DNA of 64,000 nt from DATLZB01 sp035574175 (GCA_035574175.1 DATLZB010000158.1:1-64000); one strand, 5' to 3'; shown: positions 45,231 through 53,986, numbered from the stretch's first letter. The notes: generated by a model not told the origin, from the sequence alone. A program made the numbers and translations.

Positions 45231-45260
45231 ATTGACGCCGACAAGCCCAATGCTGTCAAT
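45231..45260. promoter_or_regulatory. Inverted repeat between the divergent gentisate genes
   Basis: ATTGAC at 45231-45236 and GTCAAT at 45255-45260 form a perfect 6-bp inverted repeat about 40 bases before the isomerase start. TTGACG within it could be a -35 element for the plus direction. A candidate operator for an aromatic-responsive regulator, but no regulator gene is next to it. Confidence 0.3.
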
Positions 45261-45299
45261 TATGGCACCTTACTCTCGCTCAATGCCAGGCGCGCCCAC

Positions 45300-45929
45300 A
45301 TGAAGCTGCACGGCTACTTCCGGAGCTCGGCCGCCTACCGGGTGCGGATCGCGCTCAACCTCAAGGGACTGGCGGTCGAGCAGGTCTCCTATCACCTGCG
45401 TAACGGGGAGCAGCGCTCGCCAGCTTACCTTGCGATGAACCCCCAGGGCCTGGTGCCGAGCCTGGAACTCGACGACGGCCGGGTGCTGACGCAATCGCTG
45501 GCCATCATCGAGTGGCTCGAGGAGGCTTACCCCGAACCGCCGCTGCTGCCGAAGGAGTCATTGGCCAGGGCCCGCGTGCGGGCGTTGGCCCTGGTCATTG
45601 CCGCCGATACCCATCCTTTGCAGAACCTCAAGGTACTGCTGCGGCTTAAGCGGGCAGGCCTTGATGCGGAGGCGTGGGCGCGCGAGGTCAATCTCGAAGG
45701 GCTGGAAGCGGCCAACGCTCTGATCGAGAGAGAACCCGGCCCGTTCTGCTTCGGTGCGTCACCGACGCTCGCCGATATCTGCCTCGTGCCGCAAATGGCC
45801 AACGCGCGGCGTTTTTCGGCCGACATCTCCAAGCTTGAGCGCATTCTTCAGGCGGAGGCCGCTTGCAACCGGCTTGCCGCGTTCCAGGATGCCGCACCGG
45901 ACCGGCAGCCCGACGCTGAAACGGGCTGA
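45300..45929 (+). CDS. Zeta-class glutathione S-transferase: maleylpyruvate (or maleylacetoacetate) isomerase
   Basis: Isomerises maleylpyruvate to fumarylpyruvate with glutathione as cofactor. The 209-residue protein has the zeta signature SSAAYRVRIALNLKG at residues 9-23 and the glutathione-contact segments NPQGLVPSLELDDG and LTQSLAIIEWLEE. Because it lies beside gentisate dioxygenase, maleylpyruvate is the likely substrate; maleylacetoacetate isomerases are indistinguishable by sequence alone. It starts 104 bases from the divergent dioxygenase and is followed after 30 bases by the monooxygenase. Confidence 0.9.
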   Translation: MKLHGYFRSSAAYRVRIALNLKGLAVEQVSYHLRNGEQRSPAYLAMNPQGLVPSLELDDGRVLTQSLAIIEWLEEAYPEPPLLPKESLARARVRALALVIAADTHPLQNLKVLLRLKRAGLDAEAWAREVNLEGLEAANALIEREPGPFCFGASPTLADICLVPQMANARRFSADISKLERILQAEAACNRLAAFQDAAPDRQPDAETG

Positions 45930-45959
45930 CCAGCGCCGGCCTGATCGGGAGCTGATGCA

Positions 45960-47147
45960 ATGGCGCAAAGCAAACACGGCTCGCTAGCGTTCATCGTCGT
46001 GGGAGGCGGCATCGGGGGGCTCGCGACGGCGGTAGCCCTGTCGCGCAAGGGACTTCCCGTGCACGTGCTCGAGCAGACGAGCGAGTTCCGCGAGATCGGG
46101 GCCGGCATCCAGCTCGGCCCCAACGTATTCAGAGCGCTCGACCGGCTCGGTCTCAAGCAGGCGGTAATGGACCACGTGTGGCGGCCCGGCGCCCTCGAAA
46201 TGCGCTGCGCGCTGTCGGGGGAACTGGTGACGCGGGTGCCGCTCGGCCAGCCGTTCGAATCCTATTTCAACGAAGCCTATGCGGTAACCCACCGCGCCGA
46301 CCTGCACGCACCGATCTTGGAAGCGGCGCGGGCAAGTCCGCTGGTCGTGCTCGAGACCGGGCGGCACGTGGTCGATTTCGAAGAGGCGGCGGACAGGGTC
46401 GTCGCGCGGCTTGCGGACGGGGCGGCGCTCGAAGGGAGAGCGCTGATCGGGGCCGATGGACTGTGGTCTACGATCCGCCAGCGCGTGGTCGGAGACGGGC
46501 GGCCTTTGGTGTCAGGACACATCGCATTCCGGGCCGTGCTCAAGCGCAACGAGGTGCCCCAAGACCTATGGCGGCCGGACGTGGTGCTGTGGGCGGGGCC
46601 GCGCACGCATCTGGTGCACTATCCGTTGCGGCGCGGCGAGCTGTTCAACCTCGTCGCCGTGTTCCATTCCGACCGCTACGAGGAGGGCTGGAACGCAGAG
46701 GGCAGCGCCGCCGAGCTGCTCATGCACTTCAAGGGGCAGCGCCCGGAGGTGTTGAGGCTGCTCGAGAAGATCGAGACGTGGCGGATGTGGGTGCTGTGCG
46801 ACCGCGAGCCGATCAAGGACTGGTCGAAGGGCCGGGTGTCGCTCGTCGGGGACGCCGCGCACCCGATGTTGCAGTACCTGGCGCAGGGCGCCAACATGGC
46901 GATCGAGGATGCGGTCCGGCTCGGCGAGGAGCTGGCGGCCAGTCCCGACGAGCCGGTCGCCGCCTTCAGGCGCTACCAGCAGGCGCGCTACCTGCGCACG
47001 GCTCGGGTGCAGATAATGTCGCGGGTCTACGGCATGTTCTATCACGCGGCCGGCCCGACCGCCGAGCTGCGCAACCAGATGCTTGCCGCCCGTACGCCGG
47101 AGCAGGCCTACCAGGCGAGCGCTTGGCTCTACGGCGGCGGGCCGTAG
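45960..47147 (+). CDS. 3-hydroxybenzoate 6-hydroxylase-like FAD monooxygenase
   Basis: A 395-residue flavin monooxygenase that would make gentisate from 3-hydroxybenzoate. The Rossmann fold motif VVGGGIGGLATAVALSRKG is at the N-terminus, DG-like GADGLWSTIRQ in the middle, and GDAAHPMLQYLAQGANMAIEDA binds FAD near the C-terminus. Salicylate hydroxylases have similar sequences, but the neighbours gentisate dioxygenase and maleylpyruvate isomerase favour 3-hydroxybenzoate 6-hydroxylation (inference from context). The pathway's last enzyme, fumarylpyruvate hydrolase, is absent from the window. Confidence 0.87.
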   Translation: MAQSKHGSLAFIVVGGGIGGLATAVALSRKGLPVHVLEQTSEFREIGAGIQLGPNVFRALDRLGLKQAVMDHVWRPGALEMRCALSGELVTRVPLGQPFESYFNEAYAVTHRADLHAPILEAARASPLVVLETGRHVVDFEEAADRVVARLADGAALEGRALIGADGLWSTIRQRVVGDGRPLVSGHIAFRAVLKRNEVPQDLWRPDVVLWAGPRTHLVHYPLRRGELFNLVAVFHSDRYEEGWNAEGSAAELLMHFKGQRPEVLRLLEKIETWRMWVLCDREPIKDWSKGRVSLVGDAAHPMLQYLAQGANMAIEDAVRLGEELAASPDEPVAAFRRYQQARYLRTARVQIMSRVYGMFYHAAGPTAELRNQMLAARTPEQAYQASAWLYGGGP

Positions 47148-47160
47148 GCCACCTGCGAGC

Positions 47161-48237
47161 TTAGCGCAGCGGCTCGGGCCCGAGGTGCCGGAATGAGCTC
47201 AGCTCGTGCCAGGGCCCGAGCGGCTCAACGCGCGTCAGGTACTCCTTGCCGAGATCGGCAATGCGGCTGACGCCGAGCAGGCCCATGGCGTTGCGAAGCT
47301 CAACCTCCAAATGCTCGAGCACACCGAGCAGCGCCTCCTCCCCACCGGCGGCGAGAGCCCAAGCCTGTAGGCGGCCAATGCCGACGGCGCGCGCGCCGAG
47401 GCAGAGCGCCTTGACCACGTCGGTGCCGCGAACAAAGCCGCCGTCGATCCATACTTCGGCGCGATGATCGACCGCCTCGACGATCTCGGGCAGCATATCC
47501 ATGGTGCCGCGGCCGTGATCGAGCTCGCGGCCGCCGTGGTTGGAGACGTAAACCACCTCGATGCCGTGCTCGACGGCAAGACGCGCGTCCGCCGCGGTAG
47601 CGATGCCCTTCAAGATCATCGGGCCGCCCCAGGCCTTCTTGATCCGGGCCATGTCGTCCCAGGTCACGGCGGTCTGGAACTCGCGATCCTCGTCCTTGTT
47701 GCGTGCCGACGGCCGCTCGAAGCGGTTCAGCAGATTTCGGTCGCGGATGCCGTAGTAGGCCGAATCGACGGTCATCACGAGGGCAGCGTAGCCGGCCTCA
47801 CGGGCGCGGTCGAGGTGGCGGCCGATCCACTCCATGTCGCCGCGGATGTAGAGCTGATAGGTCTTGGGTCCAGGGTTGCCGGCGGCAACCTGCTCCAGGG
47901 TGTGGCGCGCCACAGAACTCAGCATCTGCATGGTGCCGAATCGACCGGCAGCGCGCCCGGCCGCCAACGCGCCGTCGGCGTGCATCAACTGCATGGACCC
48001 CATGGGGGCGAGAAACACCGGCATGCGCAGCTTGTGACCCAGCACCTCGGTCGTGCAGTCGATCCTCGACACATCGCGCAGCACGCGGGGGAGAAAGGCA
48101 TAGCTGTCGAGCGCATAACGGTTGCGCCGCATCGTGGTCTCGGAGCCAGCGGCTCCGTTGATGTAGTCCCAACTCGACTTGGGCAGGTTGCGGTAGGCGG
48201 CTTCGGCGACCTCCTGACCACAGGCAAAGACGTTCAT
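47161..48237 (-). CDS. FMN-dependent alpha-hydroxy-acid oxidase/dehydrogenase
   Basis: A 358-residue flavoprotein of the lactate/glycolate/mandelate oxidase family. WDYINGAAGSE contains the substrate-binding tyrosine, VSNHGGRELDHG the catalytic histidine, and VWIDGGFVRGTDVVKALCLGARAVGIGR the phosphate-binding loop. It oxidises a 2-hydroxy acid to the 2-oxo acid. I use the ATG at 48237; the longer frame is antisense to other sequence. Upstream on the same strand, 14 bases away, lies a small unknown gene. The exact substrate is not readable. A link to aromatic hydroxy acids such as mandelate is only suggested by the gentisate genes. Confidence 0.9.
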   Translation of the reverse strand: MNVFACGQEVAEAAYRNLPKSSWDYINGAAGSETTMRRNRYALDSYAFLPRVLRDVSRIDCTTEVLGHKLRMPVFLAPMGSMQLMHADGALAAGRAAGRFGTMQMLSSVARHTLEQVAAGNPGPKTYQLYIRGDMEWIGRHLDRAREAGYAALVMTVDSAYYGIRDRNLLNRFERPSARNKDEDREFQTAVTWDDMARIKKAWGGPMILKGIATAADARLAVEHGIEVVYVSNHGGRELDHGRGTMDMLPEIVEAVDHRAEVWIDGGFVRGTDVVKALCLGARAVGIGRLQAWALAAGGEEALLGVLEHLEVELRNAMGLLGVSRIADLGKEYLTRVEPLGPWHELSSFRHLGPEPLR

Positions 48238-48251
48238 GATGTTCCCGTCCC

Positions 48252-48527
48252 TCAATGGTCGTGGTGATCGACGGTTATGCGGGGATGGGCCGCGGCCCTG
48301 AGGCGGGAAGGCAGGTCGGCGGCAATCCGGGCCAGCTCCTCGCCTCCGGCGGCGGCCTGCCCGTTCGGCAAGGAGGCGCGCGCCTGATCGAGCAGATCCA
48401 GCGCCTCCTCCTTCGTCAGCGAGCCGTGCACGACCATCGCCGTGAGCAGGCATTTCGTCAGCTCACTGAGCGCATCGATGCGCCCTTCCAGCGAGGCGGG
48501 CGCGGCAGTCTTCGAGTCGTCGGCCAT
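48252..48527 (-). CDS. Small helical protein, unknown
   Basis: A 91-residue protein with mostly helical character (LEGRIDALSELTKCLLTAMVVHGSLTKEEALDLLDQARASL) and an acidic N-terminus. No family is recognised. The start at 48527 is preceded by AAGGA (on the minus strand). It ends 14 bases before the alpha-hydroxy-acid oxidase start and is probably co-transcribed with it, so a small partner or regulator of that enzyme is possible (inference). Confidence 0.55.
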   Translation of the reverse strand: MADDSKTAAPASLEGRIDALSELTKCLLTAMVVHGSLTKEEALDLLDQARASLPNGQAAAGGEELARIAADLPSRLRAAAHPRITVDHHDH

Positions 48528-48761
48528 TGTCCTTTCCCCATTCGGCAGATTGCGGAACGCTCTATCCTATGCTGCGGCGAGGACGGCGGAAAAGAGCAGC
48601 GTCGCCACGGCTTCAGCGGCACCGCTTGCCGGCATCAAGCAGCGGCGATTGGGGTAGCAATCGAGAGCAAACCAGTTATTGTTACGAGCGGCGGGGCTGC
48701 CTATGATCGCTCCGGACATTCGGATCGCTGCGCTGGCCAACGTGCGGGGCGCCTCGATCGT

Positions 48762-48775
48762 GTGGCGATCGCCAC
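48762..48775. promoter_or_regulatory. Perfect 14-bp palindrome upstream of the TctC-like gene
   Basis: GTGGCGATCGCCAC, a perfect palindrome centred about 50 bases before the ATG of the binding-protein gene. It could be an operator or a restriction-type coincidence of GCGATCGC; only one copy is seen. Confidence 0.25.
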
Positions 48776-48817
48776 CGTCCGGTCAGAGCAACATCGCAGT
48801 TGAAGGAGGAACCGATC

Positions 48818-49855
48818 ATGCGTGCACGGCAAAGGCATTGGGGAGCGGCGGCACTTGCCGCTGCGAGCCTGGGGCTCGGCGCCTCGCTGGCCCAAGCCCA
48901 AAGCCCGGCCGAGTTCTACAAGGGCAAGACGATCGAGGTCTACGTCGGTTACTCCGCCGGCGGCGGCTACGACGTCTATGGCCGCATACTGGCCCGTTAC
49001 ATGGGCAAACACATCCCCGGCAACCCGACCATGGTGGTCAAGAACATGGAGGGCGCAGGGAGCCTGCGGCTCGCCAACTGGATCTACAACGCCGCGCCAA
49101 AGGACGGCACCGCCTTCGGCATCATCGGCCGCGGCGCCGCGTTCGACCCCTTGTTCGGCAACAAGGCGGCTCAGTTCGATCCCAACAAGTACAACTGGAT
49201 CGGCAGTATGAACAACGAGGTGAGCGTGTGCGTGTCCTGGAAGGACTCCGGTGTCAACAAGTTCGAAGATCTGCTCGAGAAGGAGTTGGTGGTCGGCGGT
49301 ACGGGACCGAGCGCCGATACCGACCAGTTCCCGAGGATCCTCAACGGCGTGCTCGGAACCAAGTTCAAGATCATCAGCGGATATCCGGGCGGCAACGACG
49401 TGTCGCTCGCCATGCAGCGCGGCGAGGTCAAGGGCCGCTGCGGCTGGTCGTGGTCGAGCGTGGTGGCAACGCAGGAGCAGTGGTACAAGGACAAGACCAT
49501 CAACGTGCTGGTCCAGCTCTCGCTCAACAAGCATGAGGACCTGCCGCACGTACCGCTGATCATGGATCTCGCCAAGACCAAGGAGCAAAAGCAGATCCTG
49601 CGCCTGGTGTTTGCGCGCCAAGTGATGGGCCGGCCGTTCGTGGCGCCGCCCGACGTCCCGGCCGATCGGGTGGCTGCCCTGCGAAAGGCCTTCATGGACA
49701 CCATGAAGGACAAGGAGTTCCTGGCGGAGGCCGAGAAAGCCAAGCTTGAAGTGCAGCCGGTCAACGGCGAAGAGCTGCAGAACATCATCAAGGAGGCTTA
49801 CGAGGTCAGTCCGGATCTGGCTCAAAAGACCGCCGACCTGCTCAAGGCTAAGTAG
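48818..49855 (+). CDS. TctC/Bug-family periplasmic binding protein
   Basis: Solute-binding protein of a tripartite tricarboxylate transporter, about 345 residues. The signal peptide (GAAALAAASLGLGASLAQAQ) is followed by YKGKTIEVYVGYSAGGGYDVYGRILARYMGKHIPG, the Bug-family substrate-binding signature. GGAGG lies nine bases before the ATG at 48818; the frame begins at 48800. No membrane subunits (tctA, tctB) are adjacent, so it is an orphan receptor, common in this family. Ligands are typically carboxylates or amino acids. Followed by a strong intrinsic terminator. Confidence 0.87.
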   Translation: MRARQRHWGAAALAAASLGLGASLAQAQSPAEFYKGKTIEVYVGYSAGGGYDVYGRILARYMGKHIPGNPTMVVKNMEGAGSLRLANWIYNAAPKDGTAFGIIGRGAAFDPLFGNKAAQFDPNKYNWIGSMNNEVSVCVSWKDSGVNKFEDLLEKELVVGGTGPSADTDQFPRILNGVLGTKFKIISGYPGGNDVSLAMQRGEVKGRCGWSWSSVVATQEQWYKDKTINVLVQLSLNKHEDLPHVPLIMDLAKTKEQKQILRLVFARQVMGRPFVAPPDVPADRVAALRKAFMDTMKDKEFLAEAEKAKLEVQPVNGEELQNIIKEAYEVSPDLAQKTADLLKAK

Positions 49856-49887
49856 CACTCGGTAGCACTCGCGAAGACTCACCCGCA

Positions 49888-49927
49888 GCGGCTGGCCGGT
49901 CGAGGGCATCGGCCGGCCGCTTGTTTT
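49888..49927 (+). terminator. Intrinsic terminator of the TctC-like gene
   Basis: GCGGCTGGCCG (49888-49898) pairs with CGGCCGGCCGC (49910-49920), 11 bp with one G-T, then TTGTTTT. It lies 33 bases after the stop. Just before it the ten-base unit GTAGCACTCG is duplicated in tandem (about 49851-49870). Confidence 0.8.
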
Positions 49928-50029
49928 CAAGCAGGCGCCGAGGGATCCAAGAAGCTAGCGCTTCGCCTTGAATGCCCGTCCGTTTCGGGCTACTCCGTCG
50001 GCTCGTCCAAGGCGGTGAGGAGAATGCAC

Positions 50030-50995
50030 ATGGCGCGTGCCAAGATCGCGTTGATCGGTGCAGGCATGATCGGCGGAACGCTGGCCCACCTCATCGGGCT
50101 CAAAGAGCTCGGCGACGCCGTCATGTTCGACATCGCCGACGGCGTACCGCAGGGCAAGGCCCTCGATATCGCTCAAGCGGGTGCGATCGAGGGTTTCGAC
50201 GCGAACCTCAAGGGCACCAATGCCTATGCCGAGATCGCCGGCGCTGACGTGTGCATCGTCACGGCCGGCGTGCCGAGAAAGCCAGGCATGAGCCGCGACG
50301 ATCTTGTCGGCATCAATCTCAAGGTGATGGAGCAAGTCGGCGCCGGCATCAAGAAGTACGCGCCGCAAGCCTTCGTGATCTGCATCACCAACCCCCTCGA
50401 CGCCATGGTATGGGCGCTGCAGCGCTGCTCGGGTTTGCCGAGGCACATGGTGGTCGGCATGGCCGGTGTGCTCGATACGGGGCGCTTCCGCCGCTTCCTG
50501 GCGGAGGAGATGGGGGTTTCGGTGGAGGACGTGTCGGCCTTCGTGCTGGGCGGCCATGGCGACGACATGGTGCCGCTGGTGCGCTATTCGACGGTCGCCG
50601 GCATTCCCCTCACCGATCTCGTCAGGCTGCGTTGGCTCAGCCAGGAGCGGCTCAACCAGATCGTGGAGCGCACGCGCAAAGGCGGCGGCGAGATCGTGGC
50701 GCTGCTCAAGACCGGATCGGCCTACTACGCGCCAGCCTCGGCGGCCATCCAGATGGCCGAAAGCTACCTTAAGGACAAGAAGCGGGTGCTGCCCTGCGCC
50801 GCTTATCTCAACGGCGAGTATGGGGTCAAAGGGCTCTACGTCGGCGTTCCTGTGGTGATCGGCGCGGGCGGGGTGGAGCGGATCGTCGAAATCGACCTCA
50901 ACGTGCAGGAGCGGACGATGTTCATGAAGTCGATCGAGTCCGTAAAGGGGCTGGTCGATGCCTGCCTCAAGATCGCACCGCAGCTCGGCGCTTGA
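50030..50995 (+). CDS. mdh: Malate dehydrogenase
   Basis: NAD-dependent citric acid cycle enzyme of the LDH-like, alphaproteobacterial type, 321 residues. MARAKIALIGAGMIGGTLAH is the NAD-binding start; GVPRKPGMSRDDLVGIN carries the substrate arginine; GGHGDDMVPLVRY has the catalytic His176. ATG at 50030 has AGGAG seven bases upstream; ATG at 50024 is the alternative. It is followed by ridA and sucC in the same direction; the usual order in relatives is mdh-sucC-sucD-sucA. Confidence 0.97.
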   Translation: MARAKIALIGAGMIGGTLAHLIGLKELGDAVMFDIADGVPQGKALDIAQAGAIEGFDANLKGTNAYAEIAGADVCIVTAGVPRKPGMSRDDLVGINLKVMEQVGAGIKKYAPQAFVICITNPLDAMVWALQRCSGLPRHMVVGMAGVLDTGRFRRFLAEEMGVSVEDVSAFVLGGHGDDMVPLVRYSTVAGIPLTDLVRLRWLSQERLNQIVERTRKGGGEIVALLKTGSAYYAPASAAIQMAESYLKDKKRVLPCAAYLNGEYGVKGLYVGVPVVIGAGGVERIVEIDLNVQERTMFMKSIESVKGLVDACLKIAPQLGA

Positions 50996-51065
50996 GGTGA
51001 CCTCGTTGAGCGTTTCAGCGCCCCGACCGGGGCAGCACTGAGGCAGCGCAGCTATCGGGGAGCCC

Positions 51066-51473
51066 ATGCCCAAGCAAGCGATCGAAGCTCCGCCATTGAA
51101 GGCCGTCGGGCCCTACTCGCTCGGCGTCGATGTGGACGGACTGGTGCTGGTGTCGGGACAGATCCCGCTCGATCCAGAGACGGGGAAGCTCGTTGCCGGA
51201 GATATAAAGGCTCAGACCGAGCAGGTGTTCGCCAATCTCAAGAGGGTGCTCGCGGCGGCTGGCCGCGACCTCTCGGACGTGGTCAAGGCGACGGTGTTCC
51301 TCGCCGACATGGGGGACTTCGCGGCCATGAACGAGGTCTATGCCAAGCATATGCCCGCACCCTATCCCGCCCGCTCCACCATCGGCGTTGCCGCCTTGCC
51401 GCTCGGAGCCCGGGTGGAAATCGAGGTGATCGCCGTGGCCAAGTCCGAGGACTGGCCGACCCGGCTCACCTGA
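51066..51473 (+). CDS. RidA-family enamine/imine deaminase
   Basis: A 135-residue trimeric YjgF/Rid protein. GPYSLGVDVDGLVLVSGQIPLDPETGKLV is the N-terminal signature, and the conserved arginine lies in PAPYPARSTIGVAALPLGARVEIEVIAV. RidA hydrolyses reactive 2-aminoacrylate-type intermediates. It lies between mdh and sucC with 70 bases to mdh and 16 to sucC, so it is probably in the same transcript; this insertion into a TCA gene pair is not the common arrangement. Confidence 0.93.
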   Translation: MPKQAIEAPPLKAVGPYSLGVDVDGLVLVSGQIPLDPETGKLVAGDIKAQTEQVFANLKRVLAAAGRDLSDVVKATVFLADMGDFAAMNEVYAKHMPAPYPARSTIGVAALPLGARVEIEVIAVAKSEDWPTRLT

Positions 51474-51489
51474 AGCACGGAAACCGTTC

Positions 51490-52689
51490 ATGAACATCCA
51501 CGAGTACCAGGCCAAAGAGCTGTACCGCCAGTACGGCGTGCCGACGGCGGCCGGCTATCCGGCGTTCAGCGTCGAGGAGGCGGTGGCGGCGGCGGGCAAG
51601 CTGCCGGGTCCGGTCTGGGTCGTGAAGGCGCAAATCCATGCGGGCGGCCGAGGCAAGGGCCGCTTCAAGGAGAAGGAAGCCGGTGACAAGGGCGGCGTGC
51701 GGCTGGCGAGATCAATCGAAGAGGTTAAGGCCGCGGCCAGCCAGATGCTTGGTAAGACGCTGGTCACGGTGCAGACGGGTTCGGCGGGGCGCACCGTGCG
51801 GCGGCTCTATATCGAGGACGGATCGGAGATCGCGCGCGAGCTCTATCTCTCGGCATTGGTCGATCGGAGCAGTTCACGCGTTGCCTTCATCGCTTCGACC
51901 GAGGGGGGCGTCGACATCGAGAAGGTGGCACATGAGACGCCCGAAAAAATCCTCACCCTCGCCGTCGATCCGGCGTCGGGCTATTCGCCATTCCACGGCC
52001 GCAGAATCGCCTTTGCGCTCGGCCTGTCAGGAGACCAGATCAAGCAGTGCGTGGCGATGGTCGAGCGTCTTTACCGTTTGTTCGTCGAAAAGGACATGAG
52101 CCTGCTCGAGGTCAACCCGCTGGTGGTGACCAAGCAGGGCAAGCTGCTGTGCCTGGACGCCAAGATGAACTTCGACGACAACGCGCTGTTCCGTCACCCG
52201 GAGATCGTGCAGTTGCGCGATCTCGAGGAGGAGGACGCCAAAGAGATCGAGGCGTCCAAGCACGACCTCTCTTACGTCGCCCTCGACGGCAACATCGGGT
52301 GCATGGTCAACGGAGCCGGCCTTGCCATGGCGACCATGGACATCATCAAGCTCTACGGCGCGGAGCCCGCGAACTTCCTCGACGTGGGCGGTGGTGCCTC
52401 CAAGGAGAAGGTGGCGGCGGCGTTCAAGATCATCACGGCGGATCCCAAGGTGAAGGGCATCCTGGTCAACATCTTCGGCGGCATCATGCGTTGCGACATC
52501 ATCGCCGAAGGGGTGGTGGCTGCGGTCAAGGAGGTGGGGCTCAACGTGCCACTGGTGGTGCGGCTCGAAGGCACCAACGTCGACCTCGGCAAGAAGATCC
52601 TCAACGAGAGTGGTCTTGAGGTGGTGGCCGCCGACGATCTCGCCGATGCGGCCGAGAAGATCGTGGCGGCCGTCAAGCGGACGGATTGA
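51490..52689 (+). CDS. sucC: Succinyl-CoA ligase beta subunit
   Basis: ADP- or GDP-forming succinyl-CoA synthetase beta chain, 399 residues. MNIHEYQAKELYRQYGVP opens the ATP-grasp fold; VVKAQIHAGGRGKGRFKEKEAG is the nucleotide loop; LLEVNPLVVT and GGIMRCDIIAEGV complete the family signature. The alpha subunit gene sucD, which normally follows, is absent: a convergent glycosyltransferase gene ends 17 bases inside the sucC 3' end. A malate-CoA ligase role (MtkA) is a weaker alternative; the sequence reads as standard SucC. Confidence 0.95.
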   Translation: MNIHEYQAKELYRQYGVPTAAGYPAFSVEEAVAAAGKLPGPVWVVKAQIHAGGRGKGRFKEKEAGDKGGVRLARSIEEVKAAASQMLGKTLVTVQTGSAGRTVRRLYIEDGSEIARELYLSALVDRSSSRVAFIASTEGGVDIEKVAHETPEKILTLAVDPASGYSPFHGRRIAFALGLSGDQIKQCVAMVERLYRLFVEKDMSLLEVNPLVVTKQGKLLCLDAKMNFDDNALFRHPEIVQLRDLEEEDAKEIEASKHDLSYVALDGNIGCMVNGAGLAMATMDIIKLYGAEPANFLDVGGGASKEKVAAAFKIITADPKVKGILVNIFGGIMRCDIIAEGVVAAVKEVGLNVPLVVRLEGTNVDLGKKILNESGLEVVAADDLADAAEKIVAAVKRTD

Positions 52690-53986
52690 CCGAAATATCA
52701 GCCGACACCGCGGCGATCGGCCGATCCCCGGCCAGGAGCGCGCGATACAGCCGCAGGTGCTTTTCGATGCACAACGCCAGGGAGTACTCGGCCGAAGCGC
52801 GCGCGCGCGAAGCTGCACCAAATCGAGAAGCAAGCTCGCGGTTCTCCATCATCCTCAGGATGGCAGCGGCGAGGGCGAGGGGGTCGCGCGGCGGCACCAC
52901 CAGACCGTTGACCCCATCGAGCACCGCCTCGGCATTGCCGCCGGCATCGGTGACTACCAGGGGCAGGCCGGCTGCCATGGCCTCAAGGATGGCGTTGGAA
53001 GAACCCTCCTCGTAGGAGCAGTGGACGGCCAAGTCGGCCAGGCGAAGCAGGGCGGGCACGTCCGAGCGTTGGCCCAAGAACCGTACATGATCGGCGATGG
53101 CGAGGTTGCGCGCCATGGCGCGCAGGGACGGGCCGGCGCCCTCGTCCCGGCCGGCGAGCAGCAGCATCCAGTCGGGGTCTAGCCGCCCAGCTATGGCTGC
53201 AAGGGCCTCGAGCAAGTCCCGATGACCCTTGTAGGCGTGGAGATTGGCGACCATGACGATGACCGGCGCGCTCGCGGGGATGCCGAGTTTGGCCCTCGCC
53301 TTCAACCGGTCGAAGGGCGTGTCAAACGGCGCGAGGTCGATGCCGTTGTTGATCAGTCCCGTGCGCTCGGCGGGAACGCCCTCTTCGAGGAGCTGGCGAA
53401 GGACAGCGCGCGAATTGGCCAGGAAGATGGTGACGGCGGGGTGCAGCCAGCGCTCGATGGTTCTTGCGCCGGGGTAGCGGGCGAAATGCGTGTTCAGTCC
53501 GCGCCGGCTCATGACGATGTGGGGCACTCTGGCGAGCAGCGCGAGCGGGGCGCCGACCAGGTAAGGCAGGGTGAGGTAGAAGTTCACAATTTGCGGTCGA
53601 TGGAAGAACAGTTGCCCGACAAGCCGCGCCACACCGCCGATGAACCGCAGGGCGCGCAGCATTCGCGAGCGAGGCGGCGGAGCCCCGAGGGGGCCGGGTC
53701 CGCTGACGAAGACGCCCGACCGCGCGAGATCGGGCGCGAGAGCGCCGCGATCAAGCAGGGCGAGGATGCGCACGTCGGCCGGCATCCTCGCGACGGCTGG
53801 CAGGATCTGGGCAAGCTGCCGCTCCGTGCCGCCGATGTGGAGCGACATGGTCACGAACAGGATACGTGGGCGGCAGTTCGCGCCCCGAACGCTTCGACCA
53901 AACCCGGTCTGACGCGAGGCGGATGGCGGCTTCGAGACGTCGCCGGGCATCTCACTCGATCCGCCGTACAACCTGATCCCTCGCAA
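52673..53986 (-). CDS. GT4-family glycosyltransferase
   Basis: A 437-residue retaining glycosyltransferase of family 4 (GT-B fold). ILFVTMSLHIGGTERQLAQILPAV is the acceptor-side Gly-rich loop, NNGIDLAPFDT the interdomain segment, and EGSSNAILEAMAAGLPLVVTDAGGNAEAV the EX7E nucleotide-sugar motif. It probably builds a polysaccharide or LPS. It overlaps the 3' end of sucC by 17 bases on the opposite strand. The start is uncertain: ATG 53986 or 53950. No other glycan genes are near, so its pathway is unknown. Confidence 0.87.
   Translation of the reverse strand: MRGIRLYGGSSEMPGDVSKPPSASRQTGFGRSVRGANCRPRILFVTMSLHIGGTERQLAQILPAVARMPADVRILALLDRGALAPDLARSGVFVSGPGPLGAPPPRSRMLRALRFIGGVARLVGQLFFHRPQIVNFYLTLPYLVGAPLALLARVPHIVMSRRGLNTHFARYPGARTIERWLHPAVTIFLANSRAVLRQLLEEGVPAERTGLINNGIDLAPFDTPFDRLKARAKLGIPASAPVIVMVANLHAYKGHRDLLEALAAIAGRLDPDWMLLLAGRDEGAGPSLRAMARNLAIADHVRFLGQRSDVPALLRLADLAVHCSYEEGSSNAILEAMAAGLPLVVTDAGGNAEAVLDGVNGLVVPPRDPLALAAAILRMMENRELASRFGAASRARASAEYSLALCIEKHLRLYRALLAGDRPIAAVSADISVNPSA

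Noticed and set aside
51003..51045. Hairpin GCCCC-GACC-GGGGC after mdh
   Set aside because: Only five base pairs and no T tract; mdh probably reads through to ridA and sucC.
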